Below, in pieces: positions 43,190-52,659 of a stretch of 53,730 nt of DNA (its first letter is position 1; each line of letters begins with the position of its first letter). This DNA comes from an uncultured Prochlorococcus sp. Its GTDB lineage: Bacteria > Cyanobacteriota > Cyanobacteriia > PCC-6307 > Cyanobiaceae. The position numbers and the translations under genes are program-made. Location of the stretch: contig CACNQS010000007.1 of the NCBI GenBank assembly GCA_902622625.1, forward strand, positions 1 to 53,730, given 5' to 3'. A model generated the notes under the pieces. The model made no database searches. It was not told where the DNA came from and saw nothing but the letters and a program-made list of their open reading frames with translations.

Positions 43190-44794
43190 ATGTTGGGAAC
43201 TTTGGGAGCTGGATTGTCTAATTTTCCTTGGTTATCTGCTTCAATTTTGTTCCCAATTGGTAGTGCATTTGTGATACCTTTTTTCCCAGATAAAGGGGAT
43301 GGCAAAGAGGTGAGATGGTTTGCATTGTCTATTGCGTTAATTACTTTTTTAATAACTGTAGGTTCATATATAAATGGTTTTGATATTAGTAATGAAAATG
43401 TTCAACTAAAAGAAAATATTAGTTGGCTCCCTGATTTAGGTCTGACTTGGTCTGTTGGAGCTGATGGCATGTCTATGCCTTTAATATTATTGACTAGTTT
43501 TATAACTGCTTTAGCAGTTCTGGCTGCATGGCCAGTCAAGTTTAAACCAAAGTTATTTTTCTTTTTGATATTGGTTATGGATGGTGGGCAAATCGCTGTG
43601 TTTGCCGTGCAAGATATGCTTTTATTCTTTCTAACTTGGGAACTTGAGTTAATTCCCGTTTATTTATTACTGGCTATATGGGGTGGCAAAAATCGACAAT
43701 ATGCAGCAACAAAATTCATTATTTATACAGCTGGTAGTTCTATCTTCATTCTTCTTGCAGCGTTAGCAATGGGTTTCTATGGTACAGAAATTCCTAACTT
43801 TGAGTTTTCTCACTTGGCAGCTCAAGATTTTAGTCAAAAATTTCAAATATTATGTTATGTAGGGCTTTTAATTGCATTTGGCGTGAAACTTCCAATAGTA
43901 CCCCTTCATACTTGGCTTCCAGATGCTCATGGAGAGGCTACGGCTCCAGTTCATATGCTTCTAGCAGGAATTCTATTAAAGATGGGAGGATATGCTCTTT
44001 TAAGATTTAATGCACAATTATTACCCGTTGCTCATGCTCAATTTGCTCCATTATTAATAGTTCTAGGGGTAGTCAATATAATTTATGCTGCATTAACTTC
44101 TTTTGCTCAAAGAAATCTTAAAAGAAAAATTGCATACAGTTCGATAAGTCATATGGGTTTCGTTCTTATTGGAATAGGGAGTTTTAGTAGCCTTGGAACA
44201 AGTGGAGCTATGTTGCAAATGGTTAGTCATGGATTAATCGGTGCAAGTTTATTTTTTCTTGTTGGTGCTACCTATGACAGAACAAAGACTCTTAAACTTG
44301 ATGAAATGAGTGGTGTAGGACAAAAAATGAGAATCATGTTTGCCCTATGGACTGCTTGCTCTCTAGCTTCTCTGGCTTTACCTGGCATGAGTGGATTTGT
44401 TTCCGAATTAATGGTATTTACAGGATTTGTTACTGATGAAGTGTATACACTACCGTTTAGGGTAGTGATGGCTTCTTTAGCAGCTATCGGTGTAATACTT
44501 ACTCCTATTTATCTACTTTCAATGTTAAGAGAAATTTTCTTTGGTAAAGAAAATCCTAAATTAATGGAACAAAGAAAACTTATAGATGCAGAGCCAAGGG
44601 AAGTTTATATTATTGCCTGTTTACTTTTACCGATTATTGGAATAGGTTTATACCCAAGATTAATTACTGAAAGTTACATTGCATCTATCAATAATTTGGT
44701 CGATCGAGATTTAACTGCAGTTAAAGGTGCTGTGAAAACAAATATTTTTTCAGGAACCAAAACAAATGACATCCTAAAAGCTCCAACAATATAA
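43190..44794 (+). CDS. ndhD: NAD(P)H-quinone oxidoreductase subunit 4 (NdhD1)
   Basis: A 534-aa antiporter-like subunit of the NDH-1 membrane arm with about 14 helices. [20 protein letters not shown], the functional glutamate in [43 protein letters not shown] and the C-terminal PLPGMSGF-type segment ([11 protein letters not shown]) are conserved. I chose the ATG at 43190 because [15 protein letters not shown] matches NdhD proteins I recall from this genus; a TTG 12 codons upstream (43154) is the alternative. ndhF ends 122 bases before it. Confidence 0.94.
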   Translation: MLGTLGAGLSNFPWLSASILFPIGSAFVIPFFPDKGDGKEVRWFALSIALITFLITVGSYINGFDISNENVQLKENISWLPDLGLTWSVGADGMSMPLILLTSFITALAVLAAWPVKFKPKLFFFLILVMDGGQIAVFAVQDMLLFFLTWELELIPVYLLLAIWGGKNRQYAATKFIIYTAGSSIFILLAALAMGFYGTEIPNFEFSHLAAQDFSQKFQILCYVGLLIAFGVKLPIVPLHTWLPDAHGEATAPVHMLLAGILLKMGGYALLRFNAQLLPVAHAQFAPLLIVLGVVNIIYAALTSFAQRNLKRKIAYSSISHMGFVLIGIGSFSSLGTSGAMLQMVSHGLIGASLFFLVGATYDRTKTLKLDEMSGVGQKMRIMFALWTACSLASLALPGMSGFVSELMVFTGFVTDEVYTLPFRVVMASLAAIGVILTPIYLLSMLREIFFGKENPKLMEQRKLIDAEPREVYIIACLLLPIIGIGLYPRLITESYIASINNLVDRDLTAVKGAVKTNIFSGTKTNDILKAPTI

Positions 44795-44917
44795 TTTTTT
44801 AAATTAACTCAATATTGTTTGGCATTCAATAAATTAAAAGATATCTTGTGAGTAGATTTTATATATCTCAAAATATCTTATTTCAATCCTATTGATAGGC
44901 AACAACTAGGCCCTAGA

Positions 44918-45739
44918 TTGTTGATTAAATTCCTTCAAGACGCCGCAGGTAAAGGTGAGCTTGATCCATGGGATATTGATGTAATAAGTGTAATTGATAG
45001 TTTTTTAGAGGAATACTCACATACTTTTAATCAATCTTCAAACAGTCAAATCTCATATCAGAAGGATTTAGCTGAGACCAGCGAAGTATTTTTTGCAGCT
45101 TCCGTACTAGTTAATCTTAAGGCTGAGGTTTTGGAAGCTGATATTTTCAAAGAAAATTCTTCTGATTTTGAAGAAGAATTTGATTTGGATGATCAAGATT
45201 GGATTGATAGAGAATTTGATATTCCGAAATATCCTGAAAAATATTTGAGGAGAAGATCAATTGCACAACCAATTCTTAAACGTACAACAACATTGGGAGA
45301 ACTTGTAAGTCAGTTAGAGTCAATAGCAGAAGTTATAGAAACCCAAGATCTTTTGCTCATGAAGAGAAAAAGAAATAAAAAATATTCTGATAAGGCTTTA
45401 ATTTCTCAAGTAAAGTCATTAGCGCATCGCGAGAAACTTCCAGAAACCACTAAAGCATTAGGGAAATTTATTGAAGGATGGGAAAAAGCATTACAATGGA
45501 CAGATTTTGAATATTTAGTCAAGAAATGGCAAACAGTAGTAAAAAATGATTTAGATAAAGACCGTTTGGGAGTTTTTTGGGCTTTGTTATTTTTATCATC
45601 TGAAAACAAAATTGAAATCAAACAATTTAATTCCTTATATGGCCCAATTCAAATTAAAAGAATAATACCTGATGGTGGCCTAGCTCAATTGCCTATAGAA
45701 AATCTTGAGGTAAGTAATGCCCCTTCCTCGGCTGCTTAG
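44918..45739 (+). CDS. scpA: Segregation and condensation protein A (ScpA)
   Basis: A 273-aa kleisin that bridges the SMC heads with ScpB in chromosome organisation. LIKFLQDAAGKGELDPWDIDVISVIDSFLEEY is the N-terminal kleisin signature, and a long acidic middle (EEEFDLDDQDW) and a C-terminal winged helix (about 195-265) follow. The first start codon in frame is the TTG at 44918, with no ribosome binding site. The frame is open upstream to 44852 and encodes GPRL just before this TTG, which resembles GARL in other cyanobacterial ScpA proteins. The true start could be a rare codon such as the ATT at 44891. Confidence 0.85.
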   Translation: MLIKFLQDAAGKGELDPWDIDVISVIDSFLEEYSHTFNQSSNSQISYQKDLAETSEVFFAASVLVNLKAEVLEADIFKENSSDFEEEFDLDDQDWIDREFDIPKYPEKYLRRRSIAQPILKRTTTLGELVSQLESIAEVIETQDLLLMKRKRNKKYSDKALISQVKSLAHREKLPETTKALGKFIEGWEKALQWTDFEYLVKKWQTVVKNDLDKDRLGVFWALLFLSSENKIEIKQFNSLYGPIQIKRIIPDGGLAQLPIENLEVSNAPSSAA

Positions 45740-45785
45740 AAGCTTCATTGTAATAACGTATAATTTAAAAAATGGTTTTGAATTT

Positions 45786-46964
45786 ATGAAGGCAATGATA
45801 CTTGCGGCAGGTAAAGGCACACGTGTTCAGCCTATTACGCACGTTATTCCTAAACCGATGATTCCGATTTTGCAAAAACCTGTTATGGAGTTTCTCTTAG
45901 AACTTTTAAGAGAACATAATTTTAAGGAAATAATGGTTAATGTTTCTCATCTGGCTGAAGAAATTGAAAATTATTTCAGGGATGGGCAAAGATTTGGAGT
46001 AGAAATTGCTTATAGTTTTGAGGGAAGAATTGAAGATGGAGAATTAATAGGTGATGCTTTGGGATCCGCGGGAGGATTAAAAAAAATTCAGGATTTTCAA
46101 AATTTCTTTGATGAAACTTTTGTTGTTTTATGTGGTGATGCTTTAGTTGATTTAGATTTAACTCAAGCTGTTAAAAAACATAAGCAGAAAGGAGCTATTG
46201 CGAGCTTAATAACAAAGAAGGTAACTAAAGATCAAGTATCAAGTTACGGTGTAGTAGTTTCTGATGAAAATGGGAGAATACAGGCTTTTCAGGAAAAGCC
46301 AACAGTTGATCAAGCTTTAAGTGACTCTATAAATACAGGAATTTATCTTTTCGAACCTGAAATTTTTAATTACATACCCTCCGCAGAGAAATTTGATATT
46401 GGAGCTGATCTTTTCCCTAAACTTGTTGAAATGGATTTACCATTTTTTGCATTACCAATGGATTTTGAATGGGTAGATATTGGAAAAGTTCCTGATTATT
46501 GGAGTGCTATTAGAAATGTATTACAAGGTAAGGTAAGACAAGTGCAAATACCAGGTAAGGAAATAAAACCCGGAGTTTTTACCGGCTTGAATGTAGCGGC
46601 TAATTGGGAAAAGGTTAATATTACCGGGCCGGTTTACATAGGAGGCATGACTAGGATCGAGGATGGAGCAACTATTATTGGCCCTTCCATGATTGGACCA
46701 AGTTGTTGCATTTGCGAGGGCGCAACTATAGATAACTCAATTATCTTTGATTATTCTAAAATTGGTAAAGGTGTAAGACTTATGGATAAGTTAGTGTTTG
46801 GTAAATATTGTGTTGGTAAAAATGGAGATCATTTTGATTTGCAAGATGCATCTTTAGATTGGTTAATAGCAGATTCAAGAAGATCTGATTTGACTGAGCC
46901 ATCGCCTCAGCAAAAAGCTATGGCAGAATTATTAGGTACTGATTTGATTAATATTCCAGATTAA
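45786..46964 (+). CDS. Sugar-phosphate nucleotidyltransferase with left-handed beta-helix domain
   Basis: A 392-aa enzyme of the mannose-1-phosphate guanylyltransferase/glucose-1-phosphate nucleotidyltransferase group. MILAAGKGTRVQPITH is the nucleotide-binding signature, LCGDALVDLDL the metal site, and GVVVSDENGRIQAFQEKP and WVDIGKVPDYW are family motifs. From about residue 265 a hexapeptide helix runs (VYIGGMTRIEDGATIIGPSMIGP). I start it at the ATG at 45786 because the AAGKG motif must be near the N-terminus; frame-open sequence upstream to 45717 overlaps scpA and is not conserved-looking. The substrate is unknown; it probably serves LPS or glycan synthesis. Confidence 0.9.
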   Translation: MKAMILAAGKGTRVQPITHVIPKPMIPILQKPVMEFLLELLREHNFKEIMVNVSHLAEEIENYFRDGQRFGVEIAYSFEGRIEDGELIGDALGSAGGLKKIQDFQNFFDETFVVLCGDALVDLDLTQAVKKHKQKGAIASLITKKVTKDQVSSYGVVVSDENGRIQAFQEKPTVDQALSDSINTGIYLFEPEIFNYIPSAEKFDIGADLFPKLVEMDLPFFALPMDFEWVDIGKVPDYWSAIRNVLQGKVRQVQIPGKEIKPGVFTGLNVAANWEKVNITGPVYIGGMTRIEDGATIIGPSMIGPSCCICEGATIDNSIIFDYSKIGKGVRLMDKLVFGKYCVGKNGDHFDLQDASLDWLIADSRRSDLTEPSPQQKAMAELLGTDLINIPD

Positions 46965-47838
46965 GATTAGCTTTTTTAATAATCTCAGGAATTAAATGCT
47001 CTGCTTTTACGGCCATTAGATGAACACCATTTGCGATATTCATAAAATCATGAGCTTGTTCAGCTGCAATTTCAATACCTTCTTGTAATGGCTCTTTAGC
47101 ATCTTTAAGACGATTTAAGATATTTTCAGGGATGTTTGCACCTGGAACGTATTTGTTTATAAAGAGAGCGTTTTTGTAGGATTTTAATAGGAATACACCT
47201 GCAATTACAGGAATTTCAAGAGGCCTGCTAATTTTTTCACAAAACTCTATCAAATTTTCTTTTTCCATAACCATTTGAGTTTGTATAAATCCAGCTCCAG
47301 CCTCTTTTTTCTTTCTCATTCTATTTTCTAGACTTCTTTTATTTCCGCAATTTGGATCAGCTGCAGCACCTGTAAAAATAGATGTTTTTTTATCGGAAAG
47401 TTCTCCAAGAGTAGGATCAATTCCTTTATTGAAAGCCTGAATTTGTTGAAGCAATCTAACAGACTCAAACTCATGGACGGCCTTGGCATCTTGTTGATCC
47501 CCAGCTTTTACTGAATCACCTGTAATGCATAAGATGTTTCTAACTCCTAAAGCATTTGCTCCCAGAATGTCTGATTGTAAAGCAATTTTATTACGATCTC
47601 TGCAAGAAATTTGCATTACTGGTTCTATCCCATTTTCCAGTAATAGTTTGGACATTGCCAAGCTGCACATTCTCATTACAGCTCTACTTCCATCGGTTAT
47701 GTTAACAGCATGTACCTTATCTTTCAAAAGTTGTGCTATCTTAAGAGATCTTATGGGGCTTCCACCTCTTGGCGGCATTAACTCTGCCGTTATTACCTTA
47801 GAATTTTTTTCTAAAGTTTGCTGAAGTTTTGATTTCAA
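46948..47838 (-). CDS. metF: 5,10-methylenetetrahydrofolate reductase
   Basis: A 296-aa FAD TIM-barrel enzyme that makes 5-methyl-THF for methionine synthesis. VITAELMPPRGGSP carries the catalytic glutamate (residue 20). AVNITDGSRAVMRMCSLA, ILCITGDSVKAGDQQ and KKEAGAGFIQTQMVME are conserved barrel strands. Its 3' end overlaps the convergent nucleotidyltransferase gene by 17 bases. It is divergent from the PedR-like gene with a 77-base gap. The family also includes MetF-like proteins without reductase activity, but key residues are present. Confidence 0.9.
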   Translation of the reverse strand: MKSKLQQTLEKNSKVITAELMPPRGGSPIRSLKIAQLLKDKVHAVNITDGSRAVMRMCSLAMSKLLLENGIEPVMQISCRDRNKIALQSDILGANALGVRNILCITGDSVKAGDQQDAKAVHEFESVRLLQQIQAFNKGIDPTLGELSDKKTSIFTGAAADPNCGNKRSLENRMRKKKEAGAGFIQTQMVMEKENLIEFCEKISRPLEIPVIAGVFLLKSYKNALFINKYVPGANIPENILNRLKDAKEPLQEGIEIAAEQAHDFMNIANGVHLMAVKAEHLIPEIIKKANLNLEY

Positions 47839-47915
47839 TTGCTTTTGTTGCCTCGTTGGTTAACAAGTGTACTGAGATTGCTAAACTTAATTAATATAAA
47901 AAAGGAACTGTTTAA

Positions 47916-48194
47916 ATGCAAATGGTTGAAGAAGAAGTAAACAACATTGATATGATGGGTCTCTCAGCAAGAGAGATGGAAATCATTGATCTAGTAGCTG
48001 ATGGGCTTACAAATCAAGAAATTGCGGTAAAACTTACTATTAGTAAAAGAACTGTTGATAATCATGTAAGTAATATGTTTACAAAAACTGGTTCTAAAAA
48101 CAGAGTAGCACTTTTGAATTGGGCAATGGACAACGGCAAGATTTGTAGAGATGGATTTAATTGTTGTACACTCCCTGACTCTGATCAAGATTAG
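47916..48194 (+). CDS. pedR: LuxR-type regulator, PedR-like
   Basis: A 92-aa protein that is essentially one LuxR/NarL helix-turn-helix: LSAREMEIIDLVADGLTNQEIAVKLTISKRTVDNHVSNMFTKTGSKNR. The size and the three C-terminal cysteines (C77, C83, C84) fit PedR, the Synechocystis regulator that senses photosynthetic electron flow through thioredoxin acting on a cysteine. A ribosome binding site AAGGA (47902-47906) is nine bases before the ATG. Its last 38 bases overlap the convergent 62-aa gene. A different small LuxR protein is the alternative. Confidence 0.75.
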   Translation: MQMVEEEVNNIDMMGLSAREMEIIDLVADGLTNQEIAVKLTISKRTVDNHVSNMFTKTGSKNRVALLNWAMDNGKICRDGFNCCTLPDSDQD

Positions 48195-48345
48195 TATTAC
48201 CCTTTACTTTTTTTGTATCATTAGCCAAATCCATTAGACAATAATTTGTAGATCCTAACTCGAAGAGTTCAGCATATGCAATACAAGCATCCTTGTCTGA
48301 ATCAACAAATCTCAATATGCCTTCTTTGTCGTAAAGACCATACAT
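48157..48345 (-). CDS. Small conserved-looking protein, 62 aa, unknown function
   Basis: A 62-aa soluble protein. The first 40 residues (MYGLYDKEGILRFVDSDKDACIAYAELFELGSTNYCLMDL) look like a compact domain that I recall from other marine picocyanobacteria; the last 20 are polar and probably flexible. No function is known to me. Its 3' 38 bases are antisense to the end of the PedR-like gene, so the two convergent transcripts overlap. An 88-base gap separates its start from the CYTH gene. Confidence 0.6.
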   Translation of the reverse strand: MYGLYDKEGILRFVDSDKDACIAYAELFELGSTNYCLMDLANDTKKVKGNTNLDQSQGVYNN

Positions 48346-48433
48346 CTGATGAAATTTGAAAACTTTGCTTAAATATAAAGAAAATATAAAGGATGAGTGG
48401 TTCCTTTGACTAGGTATCTTTGAAAGTTGTTAT

Positions 48434-48907
48434 CTAGTCTTCTGTCCACTGTGAAAAAGGATTGTTAGCGAGACTGAAATTGGAGTATTGGGTCAGCCCA
48501 GTTATTTCTTTTGAAATGAAAGATGGAAGATATAAATCTTCCTCTTCATTAGAAAGTTCAATTTCAGCAATTTCAAGTGGATAATTATTTTCTTTAAAGC
48601 AATCTATAATCCAAGATTTTTTTTCAATTTCTAGAAAGAACCTATCTTTTTTAATTCTATTTGAAAGATTTGACATTATTATTTCAGCATCGCTTGGTGG
48701 AATGGAGTATTCAAATTCAAAGTTGGTAAAGCTTTTGATATGTTTTTTAAGTGTAATTTTAGAGCTTTTGCCTATTAGCCTTACCCTAATAATCCAACCA
48801 TCTATACTTTTGGAAAAATATCCTTGTTCAATATAAACTTTTTTATTTATGAATTGTTTCCAATTATCATTTTTTATTAGAAATCTTCTTTCTATCTCCA
48901 AGGCCAT
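48434..48907 (-). CDS. CYTH domain protein (triphosphate tunnel metalloenzyme)
   Basis: A 157-aa protein starting LEIERRFLI, the CYTH ExExK-type motif with Arg in place of Lys. EQGYFSKSIDGWIIRVRLIGKSSKITLKK gives the next basic strands and YPLEIAEIELSNEEED the acidic pair. Bacterial single-domain CYTH proteins usually hydrolyse inorganic triphosphate or bind phosphorylated metabolites. It directly follows nadK with no spacer, so translation is likely coupled. A link with polyphosphate-driven NAD phosphorylation is imaginable but speculative. Confidence 0.88.
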   Translation of the reverse strand: MALEIERRFLIKNDNWKQFINKKVYIEQGYFSKSIDGWIIRVRLIGKSSKITLKKHIKSFTNFEFEYSIPPSDAEIIMSNLSNRIKKDRFFLEIEKKSWIIDCFKENNYPLEIAEIELSNEEEDLYLPSFISKEITGLTQYSNFSLANNPFSQWTED

Positions 48908-49819
48908 TTAATTTTTGAAATTTTTTGGAGACAAATCGCCTTTCCAATCTAGTTTTTTTATTAAGGTATTGTAGTAACTTGTGCTTTTTTTAAACTTTAT
49001 TATTTTGCAGGGTGATTTCCCTTTCTTGATCTTACAATAATAATTTTCCTTAATGGTCATACATTTTGAACCGTCAGTCCATAATTTAATTTCCCCTTTA
49101 CTTTTTTTTACTGGCTTAATGATTACCTTACTTGTATTAGGTATGACGATTGGTCTACTAGCCAAACTCATTGGGCATATAGGGTTAATAATCATTCCAT
49201 CTATACTGGGATGTACTATTGGACCTCCTGCAGCCATTGAGTAGGCTGTTGAACCCGTGGTTGTAGCTACAATCAATCCATCACCTTTATATTCATTTAC
49301 CTTCTCATTATCTATTTCAATTTGTATTTGGTTGGTCGGAGAAATATCCTCTTCAACGGATTTAAAATAAAAATCATTTAAGGCGTTATAGCTTTTTATG
49401 ATTTTTTTCTCAGAACTTGTCCCCTCAATACAAACATTACAATTTAATCTATTACGAAAGTCAATTAAATATTCTTCGTTTTCAAGGATTTCAATAAAAG
49501 ATTTGTCAAATAAAAATTCTTTCTCTTGAGTAAGAAACCCCAAATTACCACCAATATTAATACTCAATAAAGGAATATCATAATCAGCTAATGCATTTGC
49601 ACATTTCAGGAAGGTTCCATCTCCACCAAGAACTATGCCAATATTTGGTTGTGATTCTGAATTAGAAAAATATTTTTCAATTTCATCTTTATGAAAATTA
49701 CTTTCAATCCTGTTTGATTTAATATTTTTTGCTTTAAGAACTTCTTCACAGAATTTTGAAGCCTCTTGAGCTATAGAACTATCTGAACGATATACAATAA
49801 GCACTAATGAAAGTTTCAT
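48908..49819 (-). CDS. nadK: NAD kinase
   Basis: A 303-aa enzyme that makes NADP from NAD. The GGDGT motif is at residues 65-69 ([13 protein letters not shown]), the NE/ND motif is in ALNDFYF, and the glycine-rich [25 protein letters not shown] motif II is complete. Cyanobacteria usually have two NAD kinases; this group assignment is not attempted. It begins nine bases after ndhE and is followed without spacer by the CYTH gene, at the end of a gltA-ndhAIGE run. Confidence 0.93.
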   Translation of the reverse strand: MKLSLVLIVYRSDSSIAQEASKFCEEVLKAKNIKSNRIESNFHKDEIEKYFSNSESQPNIGIVLGGDGTFLKCANALADYDIPLLSINIGGNLGFLTQEKEFLFDKSFIEILENEEYLIDFRNRLNCNVCIEGTSSEKKIIKSYNALNDFYFKSVEEDISPTNQIQIEIDNEKVNEYKGDGLIVATTTGSTAYSMAAGGPIVHPSIDGMIINPICPMSLASRPIVIPNTSKVIIKPVKKSKGEIKLWTDGSKCMTIKENYYCKIKKGKSPCKIIKFKKSTSYYNTLIKKLDWKGDLSPKNFKN

Positions 49820-49828
49820 TTAATGCTT

Positions 49829-50149
49829 TTACCATTTTAATAAATTAAAACTTTCCATATCGACAGTCACCCTATTCCTATAAAGAGATAACAATATAGC
49901 TAATCCAACGGCTGCTTCTGCGGCAGCAACAGTAATCACAAAAATTGTAAAAACTTGTCCTTGAATTAAATTATTATCAATATAGGAAGAAAACGCCATT
50001 AAGTTTATATTTACCGCATTGAGCATTAATTCAATGCTCATAAGAACTCTGACTGCATTTCTGCTATTTAATAATCCCCAAATACCAATGCAAAATAGTG
50101 CTGAAGAGACTATTAAAAAAGCTTGAAGAGGAATTGATTCTAAATTCAT
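49829..50149 (-). CDS. ndhE: NAD(P)H-quinone oxidoreductase subunit 4L (NdhE)
   Basis: A 106-aa membrane subunit (NuoK type) with three helices. The conserved glutamate is in [19 protein letters not shown] (near residue 40) and the second in [20 protein letters not shown] (near residue 78); both line the proton path. Length is standard. It starts 18 bases after ndhG and ends nine bases before nadK. Confidence 0.95.
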   Translation of the reverse strand: MNLESIPLQAFLIVSSALFCIGIWGLLNSRNAVRVLMSIELMLNAVNINLMAFSSYIDNNLIQGQVFTIFVITVAAAEAAVGLAILLSLYRNRVTVDMESFNLLKW

Positions 50150-50167
50150 AATAAGAAATACAAAAGG

Positions 50168-50767
50168 TTAATTTTTATTTGTAAGTAATGGTTCTGATGA
50201 TTTTTCAATTAACTCTTGATCAACAGGTAGTCCTGTCGAAATATCTTTGCTCATTACATCTCTTCTAGCTAAAACAATAGCCCCAATCATTGCCATTAAA
50301 AGTAAGACTGAAGCTACTTCAAATGGGAGTAAATAATCACTAAAAAGATGTTCACCAATCCTAGTAGTTGATTCTTCTCCAATAGAGTTTTGAGGATTCG
50401 ATAAGCTCCATACATTGGTCAAGTCAACTCTTATTAAGAGGCTTAGAAGGGTTAAACATATCGATGTTGATATAACTCTTCTCGATTTAATGTCATTAAT
50501 AGGCTTTAAATCTTCTTTTTTATTGACTAGCATTATTGCAAAAATTATTAATACATTCACTGCACCCACATAAACTAAAACTTGAGCTGCAGCAACAAAA
50601 CTTGCATTTAATAGAAGATATAGTCCTGCAACACTCATGAAAACTCCACCAAGCAGAAATGCTGAATAAACAATACTTTCGAGCAACACAACACCAAGTG
50701 CTCCAATAATGACAACTAAAGATAAAACTGTAAAACAAATAAATTGTGTTGTTATGGCAATGGACAT
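50168..50767 (-). CDS. ndhG: NAD(P)H-quinone oxidoreductase subunit 6 (NdhG)
   Basis: A 199-aa membrane subunit (NuoJ type) with five helices. VYSAFLLGGVFMSVAGLYLLLNASFVAAAQVLVYVGAVNVLIIFAIML contains the pi-bulge helix region typical of the family, and LLMAMIGAIVLARRD is the last helix. The C-terminal 25 residues are polar. It starts three bases after ndhI and is followed by ndhE after 18 bases. Confidence 0.94.
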   Translation of the reverse strand: MSIAITTQFICFTVLSLVVIIGALGVVLLESIVYSAFLLGGVFMSVAGLYLLLNASFVAAAQVLVYVGAVNVLIIFAIMLVNKKEDLKPINDIKSRRVISTSICLTLLSLLIRVDLTNVWSLSNPQNSIGEESTTRIGEHLFSDYLLPFEVASVLLLMAMIGAIVLARRDVMSKDISTGLPVDQELIEKSSEPLLTNKN

Positions 50768-50770
50768 AAA

Positions 50771-51397
50771 TTAATTGTTTGGATTAGAAACTTTATCTTT
50801 ATTTTCATTGGATTCAGGCCTCATCCAATCATAAACTTCTTCCGGTAATTTACCAACTCTTGCATCTGAAGCTGGGATTTCATGAGGGTCCATGACACCT
50901 TTAGGAAGATAGGCAAGTTCTCTTAGAGGTTTAACTGAAGGATCTGTTGTAACATTTGTGGGTAGTCTGCCAAGTGCGACATTGTCGAAATTTAAATTGT
51001 GTCTGTCAAAAGTAGCTAATTCATATTCTTCGGTCATTGAAAGACAATTAGTTGGGCAATATTCAACACAATTTCCGCAAAAAATACAAACTCCAAAATC
51101 TATTGAATAATTTCTAAGTTCCTTTTTTTTGGTTTCTTTATTCATTACCCAATCAACTACTGGGAGATTTATAGGACATACTCTCACACAAACTTCACAA
51201 GCAATACATTTATCAAATTCATAATGTATCCTTCCTCTATATCTTTCAGAAGGTATTAATTTTTCATATGGATATTGAACAGTAACTGGTCTTCTTCGAA
51301 GATGATCAAAAGTTACCGATAAACCATTGTATAAATATTTGCCAGCATTAAATGCTTCTTTGATATAGCTATTTATTTGTTGAAGGAAATTGTTCAT
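50771..51397 (-). CDS. ndhI: NAD(P)H-quinone oxidoreductase subunit I, 2x[4Fe-4S]
   Basis: A 208-aa ferredoxin-like subunit that carries electrons to the quinone site. The two clusters are ligated by C64-x2-C67-x2-C70-x3-C74 ([16 protein letters not shown]) and C104-x2-C107-x2-C110-x3-C114 ([16 protein letters not shown]). The sequence [10 protein letters not shown] and the [10 protein letters not shown] stretch are typical of NdhI. A 68-base gap with a strong hairpin separates it from ndhA upstream; ndhG follows after three bases. Confidence 0.95.
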   Translation of the reverse strand: MNNFLQQINSYIKEAFNAGKYLYNGLSVTFDHLRRRPVTVQYPYEKLIPSERYRGRIHYEFDKCIACEVCVRVCPINLPVVDWVMNKETKKKELRNYSIDFGVCIFCGNCVEYCPTNCLSMTEEYELATFDRHNLNFDNVALGRLPTNVTTDPSVKPLRELAYLPKGVMDPHEIPASDARVGKLPEEVYDWMRPESNENKDKVSNPNN

Positions 51398-51439
51398 TTC
51401 GAAAAATTTACTTAGTTATTTTATTTTAGTGGAATAATT

Positions 51440-51469
51440 TTGAATTTAAGTATTTTTACTTAAATTCAA
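51440..51469. promoter_or_regulatory. Perfect 13-bp hairpin between ndhA and ndhI
   Basis: TTGAATTTAAGTA, a TTTT loop, then TACTTAAATTCAA. Every position of the stem pairs. It covers the ndhA stop codon (51466-51468) and the first part of the ndhA-ndhI gap. On the transcribed (minus) strand it is followed by AAAATTATTCC, not by a U tract, so it does not look like an intrinsic terminator. An RNA hairpin that blocks 3' exonucleases or marks a processing site is more likely. Much weaker hairpins elsewhere in the window have stems of 5-9 bp. Confidence 0.7.
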
Positions 51470-52584
51470 CCACCAAAGAATTGCGGAAAAGCAAGTTTTA
51501 ATCCTGCTGTTATCAAAAGATTAGCAAGAGAAATTGGCAGAAGAAACTTCCATCCTAAATCTAAGAGTTGATCAATTCTTACTCTAGGAGTTGTCCAACG
51601 TAATAAAATTGCAATAAAAACTAAAAGATATGCTTTCAGTACAGTCATTACAATTCCTATTGATGCAGTGAAAACCTGAATAAAGGGTGCATTAATAGGT
51701 AAATTAAGAAACTTAGCTATTAATTCAACTGGAATAGGAAAACCCCATCCTCCCAAATAAAGTATTGATACTAATAAAGCGGAAAGAATTAAATTAATGT
51801 AACTACCCAGGTAGAACAATGCGAATTTCATCCCTGCATATTCAGTTTGATATCCCGCAACTAATTCTTCTTCAGCTTCGGGTAAGTCAAACGGAAGTCT
51901 CTCACATTCTGCAAGAGCACAAATCCAAAAGACTATAAAACCAACTGGTTGTCTCCATATATTCCAACTTAGGATTCCAGCACCACTTTGTTGGTTGACA
52001 ATGTCAACAGTACTTAAAGAATTTGTCATAAGCACGATAGCCAGTACAGATAAAGCTAAAGGAATTTCATAACTTATTGATTGAGCCGCTGCTCTTAAAC
52101 CTCCTAATAAAGAATACTTATTATTTGATGCGTATCCGCTCATAAGAAGTCCAATTGGCTGAATACTGCTTAAAGCAATCCATAGGAAAATTCCAATGCC
52201 AACGTTACTTATTAAAAGGTTTTGTCCAAAAGGAACAATTAGCCAGGACAGAATCACTGGGACAAGAACTAATATAGGTCCTGCAGTGAAGAGAATCCCA
52301 TCTGCTTTGGCAGGAATAATATCTTCTTTGACAAGTAACTTAAGACCATCTGCAATTGGCTGGAGGACGCCGAGCGCTCCAGCATATTCTGGACCTATTC
52401 TTTGTTGAGCAGCAGCAGATATTTTTCTTTCAAGCCAAACTGTTACTAAAACGCCAACAACTGCCGCTACCAAAACCAAAAGCATAGGAAGAGGGAGCCA
52501 TAATATATGAGCGATTTCGCTGGAAAGGCCAAAACCTTTTAAGAATTCATTAAAACTATATTCGAGATCTAATCCGTATTCCAA
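51466..52584 (-). CDS. ndhA: NAD(P)H-quinone oxidoreductase subunit 1 (NdhA)
   Basis: A 372-aa membrane subunit (NuoH type) with eight helices that forms the quinone entry. [40 protein letters not shown], the [11 protein letters not shown] loop and the acidic stretch [23 protein letters not shown] are diagnostic. Its stop codon lies inside a perfect 13-bp hairpin. It follows gltA after 75 bases on the same strand and precedes ndhI, ndhG and ndhE. Confidence 0.96.
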   Translation of the reverse strand: MEYGLDLEYSFNEFLKGFGLSSEIAHILWLPLPMLLVLVAAVVGVLVTVWLERKISAAAQQRIGPEYAGALGVLQPIADGLKLLVKEDIIPAKADGILFTAGPILVLVPVILSWLIVPFGQNLLISNVGIGIFLWIALSSIQPIGLLMSGYASNNKYSLLGGLRAAAQSISYEIPLALSVLAIVLMTNSLSTVDIVNQQSGAGILSWNIWRQPVGFIVFWICALAECERLPFDLPEAEEELVAGYQTEYAGMKFALFYLGSYINLILSALLVSILYLGGWGFPIPVELIAKFLNLPINAPFIQVFTASIGIVMTVLKAYLLVFIAILLRWTTPRVRIDQLLDLGWKFLLPISLANLLITAGLKLAFPQFFGG

Positions 52585-52659
52585 AATTTTTATGTTATTT
52601 ACTTAATAGATTAACTCTTCACAAACAATATGTGTGTTTTTTATGAAAAGCTGCAAATA

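Noticed and set aside
45717..45785. Longer N-terminus for the sugar nucleotidyltransferase
   Set aside because: It would add 23 residues before the nucleotide-binding signature, overlapping scpA. The family begins right at MILAAGKG, so the ATG at 45786 is preferred.
48408..48439. GACTAG...CTAGTC inverted repeat as a terminator after the CYTH gene
   Set aside because: Only six base pairs with a 20-base loop, partly inside the coding end and without a T tract.
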